Of a stretch of 64,000 nucleotides of DNA, positions 17,902 through 26,139 are shown piece after piece. Numbering within the stretch: position 1 is the first letter of the stretch; each line of letters begins with the position of its first letter. This DNA comes from CAYWBU01 sp942491525. Lineage in GTDB: Bacteria; Desulfobacterota; Desulfomonilia; UBA1062. Under the pieces are notes generated by a model. The model saw only the letters and a list, made by a program, of their open reading frames with translations, did no database searches and was not told where the DNA came from. A program made the translations under genes and the position numbers. The stretch spans positions 62,001-126,000 of the forward strand of contig CALOBW010000055.1 of NCBI GenBank assembly GCA_942491525.1, written 5' to 3'.

Positions 17902-20010
17902 ATGAAGACTGCAGTTGGTTTTTTGTGGCATATGCATCAGCCCTACTATAAGGACCCCCTGACCGGCGTCTACATGATGCCCTGGGTGCGTCTGCACGCC
18001 GTGCGCGGTTATTACGACATGATCGCGATCCTGGAGGACTATCCGGAGGTGCGCTGCACCTTTAATCTGGTGCCGTCGCTGATTGCCCAGATTCTGGATT
18101 ATACCGAGAACGGTGCGCGCGACACCGACTATCTGCTCTCCCAGAAGCCGGCCAAGGATCTCAGCGATGATGATAAGGAGCAGATCCTCAACCGCCACTT
18201 CATGTGCAACCGCCAGACCATGATCGAGCCCTTTCCGCGCTTTGCCCAGCTGCTTGAGAAACGCGGTCACTACTCCAATCAGGCTGAGCGGGAGCGCGCA
18301 TTGCGCAACTTCACCGCCCAGGATCTGCTCGATCTGCAGGTGCTCTTCAACCTGAGCTGGATCGGTTTCATGGCCCGGCGCGACAAGGGGTTGCTGGAGC
18401 TGATCAAGAAGGGTCAGGGCTACTCCGAGGTCGATAAATCCTACGTGCTGGAGCAGCATCTGCGCATCCTGCGCGAGCTGCTGCCGCTCTATAAGAAGGC
18501 CCAGGATGAGGGGCGCATCGAGATCACCACCACGCCCTTCTATCATCCCATCGGGCCGCTGGTGATGAATGTGGGCTATGCCCTGCGCTGCATGGATATC
18601 CCGCTGCCCTCTGAGCCCTTTGCCCATCCCGAGGATCTTGACCTGCATGTGCGCAAGGCCATCGAGCTGCACAGCGAGGTTTTCGGTCAGCCGCCCAAGG
18701 GCATGTGGCCGGCGGAGGGTTCGGTCTGCCCTGAGATGATTGAGCTGATCGGCCGTCACGGCATCCGCTGGGCCGCCACCGATGAGGATATCCTCTTTGC
18801 CTCGCTGAAGCAGGACCGCACCGGCCACCGGCTGCACCGGCCCTATAAGGTGGGGGAGGTGGCGCTCTTCTTCCGTGACCGGGCCCTGGCCGACAACATC
18901 GGTTTTGTCTATTCGCGCAATCCGGCCGAGAGCGCGGTCAACGACTTTATGCACCATCTGGATAATATCGGGCGCGGCGCCCGGGCCCACGAGAGCAACC
19001 CCTTCGTCTCGATCATTCTGGACGGCGAGAATCCCTGGGAGTACTATGCCGACGGTGGCGAAGGTTTCCTGCGCGGCATCTACAGCCGCCTAAGCCGCCA
19101 TGACGGGGTCTATACGGCGCGCTTCGGCGACTTTATCAATGACAATGCCGTTGAGAGCCGCATCACCAACCTCTTTACCGGCTCCTGGATCAACCACAAC
19201 TTTGCCATCTGGATCGGTCACGAGGAGGACCGCAAGGCCTGGGAGTATCTGGCCAAGACCCGCCAGTATGTGGTCTCCAAGGGCGATAAGGCCGACCCGC
19301 TGGCCTGGGAGGAGATCTATATCGCCGAAGGCAGCGACTGGTGCTGGTGGTATGGTGATGAGTTCTCCAATGAGGGCATTGCCGAGTTTGACCGCCTCTT
19401 CAGGCTGCATCTTAAGAACTGCTACGATATTCATGGTGATGCGCCGCCCGACTACCTCTCGCGCAGCATCATCACGCCCCATGACATCGTGCCCATGAAG
19501 GATCCGGCGGGCTTTGTGCATCCGCTGATCGACGGCGAGATCAGCCACTTCTACGAGTGGCGCAGGGCCGGGGTCTTCCTGACCTCCAGCGGGGCCTCCT
19601 CCATGTATCAGACCGAGCAGGTCATCAGTCAGGTCTACTACGGCTTTGATGCCGAGAGCCTGATGCTGCGGCTGGATTTCTTCAGGCCCATCAAGAAGCG
19701 CTGCTCGGTGGTGCTGGAGTTGGAGGAGCCGTCCAAGATGCAGGTTGTGGTCGATGTGGACAAGCAGCAGATCAAGGTGATTGACATGCTGGCCGGCAAG
19801 ACGGTCCATCGGTCTGATGATGTGGCCTATGTTAATATTCTGGAGTTCAAAGTGCCCTTTGGGGTGCTGCGCTGTGAACTTAATCAGCGCTTGCGCTTCT
19901 GTGTGGCCCTGGAGGAGAACGGCATAGAGCTGGAGCGTCATCCGGCCAGCGGCCTGCTCTCCTTCAATGTGCCGGATCTGAATTTTGAAAGGAAGATGTG
20001 GTATGTCTGA
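17902..20010 (+). CDS. Glycoside hydrolase family 57 glucan-active enzyme
   Basis: 702 residues from ATG 17902 (GGGAGGAG site). Cytoplasmic alpha-glucan enzyme of the GH57 retaining family (COG1449), which holds amylases and amylopullulanases. It opens 'GFLWHMHQPYY' (residues 6-16), the conserved first motif. The likely nucleophile is Glu272 in 'GMWPAEGSVCPE' and the likely acid/base Asp374 in 'SIILDGENPWEYY', both present. The C-terminal third (about 500-702) is beta-rich and looks like an appended sugar-binding domain. The stop overlaps the start of the second GH57 gene by 8 bases, so the two proteins are made together. Exact bond specificity cannot be assigned. Confidence 0.9.
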   Translation: MKTAVGFLWHMHQPYYKDPLTGVYMMPWVRLHAVRGYYDMIAILEDYPEVRCTFNLVPSLIAQILDYTENGARDTDYLLSQKPAKDLSDDDKEQILNRHFMCNRQTMIEPFPRFAQLLEKRGHYSNQAERERALRNFTAQDLLDLQVLFNLSWIGFMARRDKGLLELIKKGQGYSEVDKSYVLEQHLRILRELLPLYKKAQDEGRIEITTTPFYHPIGPLVMNVGYALRCMDIPLPSEPFAHPEDLDLHVRKAIELHSEVFGQPPKGMWPAEGSVCPEMIELIGRHGIRWAATDEDILFASLKQDRTGHRLHRPYKVGEVALFFRDRALADNIGFVYSRNPAESAVNDFMHHLDNIGRGARAHESNPFVSIILDGENPWEYYADGGEGFLRGIYSRLSRHDGVYTARFGDFINDNAVESRITNLFTGSWINHNFAIWIGHEEDRKAWEYLAKTRQYVVSKGDKADPLAWEEIYIAEGSDWCWWYGDEFSNEGIAEFDRLFRLHLKNCYDIHGDAPPDYLSRSIITPHDIVPMKDPAGFVHPLIDGEISHFYEWRRAGVFLTSSGASSMYQTEQVISQVYYGFDAESLMLRLDFFRPIKKRCSVVLELEEPSKMQVVVDVDKQQIKVIDMLAGKTVHRSDDVAYVNILEFKVPFGVLRCELNQRLRFCVALEENGIELERHPASGLLSFNVPDLNFERKMWYV

Positions 20011-22045
20011 GCGGATAGCGCTGGCCTTCTGTGTCCACTCCCATCAGCCGGTGGGCAATTTTCATGAGGTGTTTGAGCAGGGGGCCAACGATTGCTACAT
20101 GCCGTTTCTGGAGATGCTGCAGAGTTATCCCAATATCCGCATGACCCTGCACTATACCGGCCCGCTGCTGGAATGGCTGGAGGAGCACCGGCCCGAGTTC
20201 TTTGATCTGCTCTCGGAGATGACGGGCCGCGGTCAGGTCGAGATCCTGGGTGGCGGCTTCTATGAGCCGATTCTGTCGGTGATTCCCCACGGGGACGCCC
20301 GGGCCCAGATTCTGAAGAGCGCCGAATATTCGCTGGAGAAGTTCGGCAGCCGGCCCAGCGGCATCTGGTGCGCCGAGCGCATCTGGGAGCCGGCGCTGCC
20401 CGAGAAGATCAGCGGCACCGGCATGGAGTACACCCTGCTGGATGATTCGCACTTCCTCTCGGCGGGCTTAAGTCCTGAGGATGTGCACGGCTACTACATG
20501 ACCGAGCGCGAGGGTTTTCCGCTCAAGGTTTTCCCCATCGACATGCAGCTCAGGTATATGATTCCCTTCAAGGAGCCCCACGAGACGGTCAACTATCTCA
20601 GGCGGCTGCGTTCGCGCGGAGTCAGGCTGGTGACCTACGGCGATGACGGCGAGAAGTTCGGCATGTGGCCGGGCACGCGCAAGTGGGTCTATGATGACGG
20701 CTGGCTGCGGCGCTTCTTCGACACCCTCAACGATCTGGCCGATGAGATTGAGATCATGCCGCTCAATGAGGCCATCAGACGTTTCAGCGCCCAGGGCCGG
20801 GTCTATCTGCCGACCGCCACCTATCAGGAGATGATGGAGTGGAGTCTGCTGGCCGAGCCGGGGCGCTACTATGAGGATCTGGTGCATGAGGCCAAGCACT
20901 CCCATGACTGGGACCGCAAACGCGCCTTTCTGCGCGGCGGCATGTGGGACAACTTCCTGGCCAAGTATGACGAGGTCAACCGCATGCACAAGAAGATGCT
21001 CAAGGTCAGCGCCATGCTGCGCAGCTATGAGAGCAGCCCGCGGGCCCGCCAGCATGTCATGATGGGGCAGTGCAACTGTCCCTACTGGCACGGCCTTTTC
21101 GGCGGCGTCTATGTGCGCGGCCTGCGGCACGCCATCTATGAGAATCTGCTCAAGGCCGAGGAGATTATCGACCATGAGCGTCTCAAGGAGCAGTCCTGGC
21201 TGATCGAGCGTGAAGATTATGACCTTGACGGCTCCGCAGAAGTGATGGTTTCGGGGCGCAAGCTGAACTTCTATATCGCGCCCCACAGCGGCGCGGCGGT
21301 GGTCTGTCTGGAGTATAAGCCGCGGCACTATTCGCTCTCGAACATCTTGATGCGCCATCCCGAGATCTACCACCGCAAGATTACCGAGCAGGTGAGTGAG
21401 GGGGTTATGGCGCTTTCCCATGAGCCGGTCTCGATCCATGATCAGCCCACCGGCGATCTGAGCTGGCTCAAGAGCCTGCTGATCTATGACGACTACCCCA
21501 AGCACTCCTTTATGACCCACTGTCTCTCGAGTGCGCCGGATCTGGCGTCGATTCTGTCTCAGAACCGGGTGCTGGCCTCTCTCAGCGCCCAGCTGCCCAT
21601 GCAGGAGGTTGAACAGAACCTCGAACATGAGCTGGTCTTCAAGGGCTCAATCGATGGATTTGATCTGACCAAGCGTTTTCTGTTCACACCCGACCAGTTG
21701 CGCCTGGTGAATGATATCGAGTCGGATTTTGATCGCGTCAATGTGGTGCTGGAGTTCAATCTGATGGTGCTCTCGGGCGAGCGGCCAAAGGTGGACGGCC
21801 ATGAGATGGAGCACGATCGCGGTATCTTCAAGGGGCAACGCCTCATGCTGGCTGATAGTGGCCGGGATGTGCAGGTAGATTTAAGCGTGGGCAGTGAGAT
21901 GGATATTGTGGTGGTGCCGATTGAGTGTGCATCGCAGTCGGAATCGGGCTTTGAGAAGACCTTCCAGGGCTGGTCGGTCTACTTCTGCGGCACCTTCAGT
22001 CGGGTGCCCGAGCTGACCTTCAGGGTGGGGCCATGTCAGAGTTGA
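20003..22045 (+). CDS. GH57 4-alpha-glucanotransferase/alpha-amylase with DUF1925-DUF1926-like C-terminus
   Basis: 680 residues from ATG 20003 (upstream GAAAGGAAG). It resembles Thermococcus litoralis 4-alpha-glucanotransferase: 'FCVHSHQPVGNF' at 9-20, the nucleophile region 'WCAERIWEPALPE' with Glu125, and 'VTYGDDGEKFGMWPG' with Asp214/Asp215 as acid/base. All catalytic residues are kept. The C-terminal half (about 380-680) is beta-rich as in that family. Such enzymes remodel maltodextrins or glycogen by transferring alpha-1,4 segments. Overlaps on both sides (8 bases with the first GH57 gene, 13 with the GalT-like gene) indicate one polycistronic glucan operon. Confidence 0.9.
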   Translation: MSERIALAFCVHSHQPVGNFHEVFEQGANDCYMPFLEMLQSYPNIRMTLHYTGPLLEWLEEHRPEFFDLLSEMTGRGQVEILGGGFYEPILSVIPHGDARAQILKSAEYSLEKFGSRPSGIWCAERIWEPALPEKISGTGMEYTLLDDSHFLSAGLSPEDVHGYYMTEREGFPLKVFPIDMQLRYMIPFKEPHETVNYLRRLRSRGVRLVTYGDDGEKFGMWPGTRKWVYDDGWLRRFFDTLNDLADEIEIMPLNEAIRRFSAQGRVYLPTATYQEMMEWSLLAEPGRYYEDLVHEAKHSHDWDRKRAFLRGGMWDNFLAKYDEVNRMHKKMLKVSAMLRSYESSPRARQHVMMGQCNCPYWHGLFGGVYVRGLRHAIYENLLKAEEIIDHERLKEQSWLIEREDYDLDGSAEVMVSGRKLNFYIAPHSGAAVVCLEYKPRHYSLSNILMRHPEIYHRKITEQVSEGVMALSHEPVSIHDQPTGDLSWLKSLLIYDDYPKHSFMTHCLSSAPDLASILSQNRVLASLSAQLPMQEVEQNLEHELVFKGSIDGFDLTKRFLFTPDQLRLVNDIESDFDRVNVVLEFNLMVLSGERPKVDGHEMEHDRGIFKGQRLMLADSGRDVQVDLSVGSEMDIVVVPIECASQSESGFEKTFQGWSVYFCGTFSRVPELTFRVGPCQS

Positions 22046-23016
22046 GGAAAGATCCCATAGTTGACCGCTGGGTTATTATCAACGAGGAGAGCGGGCATGT
22101 GCCGCATTTTGAGCCCGATGCGCCGCAGACTGATGAGATCTGCCCCTTCTGTCGCGGCAGTGAGCACTTCTGTCCGCCCAATATTCTGAGTTCGCGGGCG
22201 GCCGACGGCAACTGGGGCGTGCGCGTCCTGCCGAGCCGGGCCCCCATGCTGAGGGTTGAGGAGGGGGATGTCAAGCGCAGCGGCGAGGGGCTGTTTGATA
22301 AGATTAACGGCATCGGCGCCCATGAAGTGATCATTGAGACCCCGCATCATGGCGTGAGGCAGGCCGACCTGACAGTGGCCGAGATTGAGAATATTTTCTG
22401 GGCCTATCGTGACCGTATTCTGGATCTGGAGCGCGACGGTCGCCTGCGTTACGTGCTGGTGTACAAGAACCAGGGGTCCAAGGCCGGCGCCACGGTGCTG
22501 AACCACTCCTACTCTCTGCTGGCCGGTCTTCCGATCGTGCCGCGTCTGCTGCAGGAGGAGCTGGCCGGGGCGCGTCAGCATTATGATTATAAGCACCGCT
22601 GCATCTACTGCGACATCATTGCCCAGGAGCGCAGCGCCGATATCCGGCTGATTGCCGAGACCCGTGACTGTGTCGCCCTGGCGCCCTTTGCGCCGCGGGT
22701 GCCCTTTGAGGTCTGGATACTGCCCAAACGTCACAGTGCGCGCTTCGTGGTGATCGAGCCCGGCGAGCTGCATAATCTGGCCATCATGTTCAAGGAGGTT
22801 CTGCAGCGCCTGGACAAGGCGCTGGCCTGCCCTGATTATAACTATGTGATTCATGCTTCGCCCTTCAACAGTGACTGCGAGAAGTATTACCACTGGCACA
22901 TGGAGATTCTGCCGATGCTGGACGGGTTTTCCGGTTTTGAATCGGGGGCTGACATGTTTGTTAATCACACCTCGCCTGAGGAGGCGGCCCGTTATCTGAA
23001 ACAGATCAGAATATAG
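22033..23016 (+). CDS. GalT-like hexose-1-phosphate nucleotidylyltransferase homologue with altered active site
   Basis: 327 residues with the tandem HIT-type fold of galactose-1-phosphate uridylyltransferase. 'DPIVDRWVIINEES' opens it; Cys37/Cys40 ('CPFC') and His97 ('GAHEVIIETP') match zinc-site residues. The active-site stretch that normally reads His-Pro/Ser-His-Ser-Gln reads His158-Ser-Tyr160-Ser-Leu162. The zinc His is kept but the nucleophilic His that carries the nucleotide is Tyr, and the Gln is Leu. A second-half 'YYHWHMEILP' (His287, His289) is preserved. Standard uridylyl transfer is therefore doubtful. Located in the GH57 operon, it may act on glucose-1-phosphate or a nucleotide sugar by another mechanism, or be regulatory. 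Confidence 0.8.
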   Translation: MSELRKDPIVDRWVIINEESGHVPHFEPDAPQTDEICPFCRGSEHFCPPNILSSRAADGNWGVRVLPSRAPMLRVEEGDVKRSGEGLFDKINGIGAHEVIIETPHHGVRQADLTVAEIENIFWAYRDRILDLERDGRLRYVLVYKNQGSKAGATVLNHSYSLLAGLPIVPRLLQEELAGARQHYDYKHRCIYCDIIAQERSADIRLIAETRDCVALAPFAPRVPFEVWILPKRHSARFVVIEPGELHNLAIMFKEVLQRLDKALACPDYNYVIHASPFNSDCEKYYHWHMEILPMLDGFSGFESGADMFVNHTSPEEAARYLKQIRI

Positions 23017-23053
23017 GCTTTCCTACGTATGATGAATGATGTAGGGGAGAGCT

Positions 23054-23737
23054 ATGCCCAGATTTTTTGCCGAAATGCTCGATAATGAACGGGCCGTGAT
23101 TGAAGGTCCGGACGCTCTGCATATTGCCGGACCGCTGCGCCGCAAAACCGGCCATGAGCTGCCGGTGCGTGTCGGGGAGCAGGGTTATTCAGCCCGCATT
23201 GCAGCCGTTAAGCGCAACCGGATTGAACTGGAGCTGCTGGAGCCGGAAGAGCTCGTCGACCGCAGTTCCAGGTGTGTCCATCTGGGGATCTCCATGATCG
23301 CCGCCAAGGAGATGGATCAGGTGATGCGTTTCTGTTCGGAGCTGGGAGTGGCCACCATTCAGCCGCTGCTGGCCGAGCGCTCCAATCTGAGGGAGGCGTC
23401 GGCCAAACGGCTGAGCCGCTGGCAGGATATCTGCCTGGAGGGCGTTAAGCAGTCCCAGCGCCGTTCGATTCCGCAGGTTGCCGAGATGGTCGAGTTGGCT
23501 GACTTCGTGAAAAAATGTCCCTGGCCGCAGAAACTTGTAGCCACCCAGGGAGCCTCAGCGACTCTTAATGGTATGGAGTATGGGGAAGTTGGTATTCTGA
23601 TCGGTCCGGAGGGCGGATTCAGCCCCGAGGAAGAGGCTCTGATTGAGGAGGCCGGTTTTGTGCCCGTCTGTATGGGGGGCACCATTCTGCGGGCCGTGAC
23701 CGCCGCCGTGAGTGCCGTGGCTATCCTTGGCGGTTGA
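23054..23737 (+). CDS. rsmE: 16S rRNA (uracil1498-N3)-methyltransferase RsmE
   Basis: 227 residues, the usual RsmE size (about 240). SPOUT-class AdoMet enzyme that methylates U1498 in 16S rRNA. Family signatures: 'HIAGPLRRKTGHELPV' near the N-terminus (PUA-like domain), 'ISMIAAKEMDQVMRFCSELGV', 'QPLLAERSN', 'EQSQRR'-type 'VKQSQRRSIPQV', 'GILIGPEGGFSPEEE' and the C-terminal knot. The last motif, usually 'LRTETA', here reads 'ILRAVTAAVSA', so a normally conserved Glu is Val. GGGGAG precedes the ATG. It follows the GalT-like gene by 37 bases and may share its transcript. Confidence 0.93.
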   Translation: MPRFFAEMLDNERAVIEGPDALHIAGPLRRKTGHELPVRVGEQGYSARIAAVKRNRIELELLEPEELVDRSSRCVHLGISMIAAKEMDQVMRFCSELGVATIQPLLAERSNLREASAKRLSRWQDICLEGVKQSQRRSIPQVAEMVELADFVKKCPWPQKLVATQGASATLNGMEYGEVGILIGPEGGFSPEEEALIEEAGFVPVCMGGTILRAVTAAVSAVAILGG

Positions 23738-23790
23738 CTTAATGCGTTGCTGCCCCTACCAAAAATAAGAAATTAACCTAAGGAGTAAAT

Positions 23791-24480
23791 ATGATTCTTG
23801 ATCCGTTATACATGATGATGATTGCGCCGGCGTTCCTGCTGAGCCTCTATGCGTCAATGAAGGTTAAAACCACCTTCAATAGGTTCTCCAAGGTGCCCAC
23901 CATGCGCGGCGTGAGCGGCGCTCAGGCCGCCCGTATGATCATGCAGAAGGAGGGCATCAATGATGTCAACATCGAGATGGCCCGCGGCTTCCTCTCCGAC
24001 CACTATGATCCGCGCGCCAAGGTGCTGCGTCTTTCTCCGGATGTCTACAACGGCACTTCCGTGGCTTCGGTCGGTGTTGCCGCCCATGAGGTGGGTCACG
24101 CCATTCAGCATGCCCGCAACTATGCGCCCCTGAGTCTGCGCAGCGCGGTGGTGCCCATGGCCTCCATCGGCTCCAACCTCTCCTGGTTTTTGCTTTTCAT
24201 CGGTCTGATGATGCAGTCCGCCGGCATGCTGACCATCGGCATTGTACTCTTTAGTTTTGTGGTGCTCTTCCAGCTGGTGACCCTGCCGGTTGAGTTCAAC
24301 GCCTCGTCGCGGGCCCTGGCGGCCCTGCCGGCCACCGGCATTCTGAGCGACACCGAGGTGGGCGGCGCCCGCAAGGTGCTCTCGGCGGCTGCCATGACCT
24401 ATGTTGCGGCCGCCATAACCGCTGTTCTGCAGTTGGTCTACTTTCTGATGCGCGCCGGATTCCTGGGTGGCGACGACTGA
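23791..24480 (+). CDS. Zinc metallopeptidase (YugP-type neutral membrane peptidase)
   Basis: 229 residues. N-terminal hydrophobic helix (about 5-22), then the zinc-binding HEVGH at 99-103 inside 'GVAAHEVGHAIQHARNY', further helices ('WFLLFIGLMMQSAGMLTIGIVLFSFVVLFQLV') and 'VEFNASSRALAAL', where the third metal ligand is expected. This is the layout of the YugP/DUF2265 family, membrane-bound peptidases of unknown substrate. AAGGAG precedes the ATG at 7 bases' distance. It appears to be transcribed alone and is closed by a long-stem terminator. Confidence 0.9.
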   Translation: MILDPLYMMMIAPAFLLSLYASMKVKTTFNRFSKVPTMRGVSGAQAARMIMQKEGINDVNIEMARGFLSDHYDPRAKVLRLSPDVYNGTSVASVGVAAHEVGHAIQHARNYAPLSLRSAVVPMASIGSNLSWFLLFIGLMMQSAGMLTIGIVLFSFVVLFQLVTLPVEFNASSRALAALPATGILSDTEVGGARKVLSAAAMTYVAAAITAVLQLVYFLMRAGFLGGDD

Positions 24481-24501
24481 TTTTTGTACTTTAATCTGCA
24501 T

Positions 24502-24543
24502 AAAAACGGCCAGTTAGACTTTTTGATCTAACTGGCCGTTTTT
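24502..24543 (+). terminator. Long-stem bidirectional terminator
   Basis: A perfect 17-bp stem (24502-24518 with 24527-24543) and an 8-base loop, A-rich on the left and T-rich on the right, so it would terminate from either direction. It separates the zinc peptidase from the minus-strand HD-GYP gene. A second, GC-only hairpin without a T-run lies at 24669-24690 just past the HD-GYP stop. Confidence 0.88.
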
Positions 24544-24693
24544 ATATGTGAAAAACACATAAGACTAAAGTCGTATATCTGTTTCACCAAGGTCCAATTG
24601 TTTTTATCTCAAAAAGGTATAAATTGATGAACAATAAAAGGATTGAGTCTCCTTTTGTTGCAGCATTGGGAGCCGGCGGCGGCCGGCTCCGCT

Positions 24694-26091
24694 TTAATAG
24701 TACTTCCTTATCATTTCCGAAATCTTCAGCAGTTTCTCATAGGCAAAAGGTTTATGCAGCAGCCGGTCATATAGTGAGACCTGTTCCGGCTTGACGCTGC
24801 TGCTGGCTGTGATGCAGATCAGATAGCTTTCGGAGAAGCGTTCCCGCAGCTCCAGGGCGACCTCATCTCCGCTGCCGTCCGGCAGCATCATGTCAATGTA
24901 GCACATGGTCGGGTGAACCTTGAGAGCGTAGAATCGGCTGCGCATGGACCGGATGTCACCGTAGCTGTGCAGTCTGACCGGGTAGCGGCTCAATGAGTAG
25001 GCGTCGTGAACCATTTCGCGCACCAGCGGGTCGTCGTCGATCACCAGGATATGCATCTCCTCTTCGCGGCGCAGCTGTTCCAGCAGCAGGCTCTGGTGGT
25101 GAATGTCGATGAATTTCTCGTAGTTGGACAGGAAAAGCTTGAGGATCTTGGTGTCGAAGTGTTTGTCCGGCATGAGGCGCTCATCGCCGTCCTGCAGGAT
25201 GCGGCGTGCCTCGCTGTAGCTGAAGGCCTTCTTGTAGGAGCGTTCCGATACCAGGGCGTCAAAGACGTCTGCGATGCTGACGATGCGGGCGGCCAGCGGG
25301 ATTTCATGACCCTTGAGTCCGTCCGGATAACCGCTGCCGTCCCACTTCTCATGATGATGCAGGGCGATCTGCAGGGCCAGGGCCAGCTCGGGGCTGCGGC
25401 CGATGATGATGCCGCCGTATTCGGTGTGGGCCTTGATGATTTCGAACTCTGCGGGAGTCAGGCGGCCGGGCTTGTTGATCAGCTCGCTGGGGACATGGAT
25501 CTTGCCCACGTCATGCAGCTGGGCCTGAACTTTGATTGATTCCTGGTAGCTGGTATCCAGCCCCATCAGGTCGGCCAGCAGAGTGGCGCATTCGCCGATG
25601 CGGCGGGTGTGGTCGCCGGTGTCGGTGTCGAAGATTTCAGCCGAACGGGCCAGGGCGCCGGCGGAGTGCTCAACCATCTGTTCCAGTTTATAGGTGGCGA
25701 TCTTTTGCTCTGTGATGTCGTTGACATTCAGCAGTCCGGTGGGCGCATTGTCGATCTCGAGGTAGCGGGCGGTAACATCGATCCACTTCTCGCTGCCATC
25801 TTTGGTCAGGATCGGCAGCTGGTAGCGGTTAATTCTGGTGGTGTCGGCACTCTTGAGGCGTTCGCGCCAGTTTCTCTTGGCCTGTTTGCGGTAGTCTGGG
25901 TGAACCAGGTCCCAGAAGTTCATGCTGGTCATCTCTGTGCGGCTGTAGCCTGAGATGACCTCGGCATAGTGGTTGACATAGGTCCATTTATTGTTTTGAA
26001 AGACCAGGATGGCCGTGGGAACGGTTTCGCTGAGTTGCAGCAGTAGGTTGTTTTCGCTACGCAGTCTGTCGATTTCTGGTCTGTCTTTCAT
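24694..26091 (-). CDS. PAS / HD-GYP / receiver protein (probable cyclic-di-GMP phosphodiesterase)
   Basis: 465 residues. A PAS domain (about 12-130) senses an unknown cue. The HD-GYP domain follows, with HD at 193-194 ('QLHDVGKIHVPSEL'), 'HHHEKWDGSGYPDG' and GYP at 254-256, so the residues needed for c-di-GMP hydrolysis are kept. The C-terminal receiver (about 346-462) has Asp352/353, phospho-acceptor Asp400 and Lys447. The receiver at the C-terminus is unusual, since RpfG-type proteins carry it first. No histidine kinase is adjacent. The ribosome site AGAGG lies inside a hairpin (26097-26124). Confidence 0.92.
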   Translation of the reverse strand: MKDRPEIDRLRSENNLLLQLSETVPTAILVFQNNKWTYVNHYAEVISGYSRTEMTSMNFWDLVHPDYRKQAKRNWRERLKSADTTRINRYQLPILTKDGSEKWIDVTARYLEIDNAPTGLLNVNDITEQKIATYKLEQMVEHSAGALARSAEIFDTDTGDHTRRIGECATLLADLMGLDTSYQESIKVQAQLHDVGKIHVPSELINKPGRLTPAEFEIIKAHTEYGGIIIGRSPELALALQIALHHHEKWDGSGYPDGLKGHEIPLAARIVSIADVFDALVSERSYKKAFSYSEARRILQDGDERLMPDKHFDTKILKLFLSNYEKFIDIHHQSLLLEQLRREEEMHILVIDDDPLVREMVHDAYSLSRYPVRLHSYGDIRSMRSRFYALKVHPTMCYIDMMLPDGSGDEVALELRERFSESYLICITASSSVKPEQVSLYDRLLHKPFAYEKLLKISEMIRKYY

Positions 26092-26096
26092 AGTCC

Positions 26097-26124
26097 GGCC
26101 TCTTATCTAAGAGATAAGGCGGCC
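26097..26124 (-). promoter_or_regulatory. Leader hairpin burying the HD-GYP ribosome site
   Basis: CTTATCT (26102-26108) pairs with AGATAAG (26112-26118), extended by GGCC on each side with one bulged base. On the minus strand the AGAGG preceding ATG 26091 is within the stem. It lies between alr and the HD-GYP gene and lacks a T-run, so it is a weak terminator candidate and a plausible translation switch. Confidence 0.45.
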
Positions 26125-26139
26125 AGACCAGAAGACAAG

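Noticed and set aside
17863..18990. Long minus-strand frames opposite both GH57 genes (also 19090-19941 and 20468-21628)
   Set aside because: They are shadows of the GH57 coding frames; no ribosome sites or motifs, and the sense frames carry catalytic residues.
24669..24690. GC-rich 9-bp hairpin past the HD-GYP stop as a terminator
   Set aside because: No T-tract follows on the minus strand; the long-stem hairpin at 24502-24543 is a better terminator for both directions.
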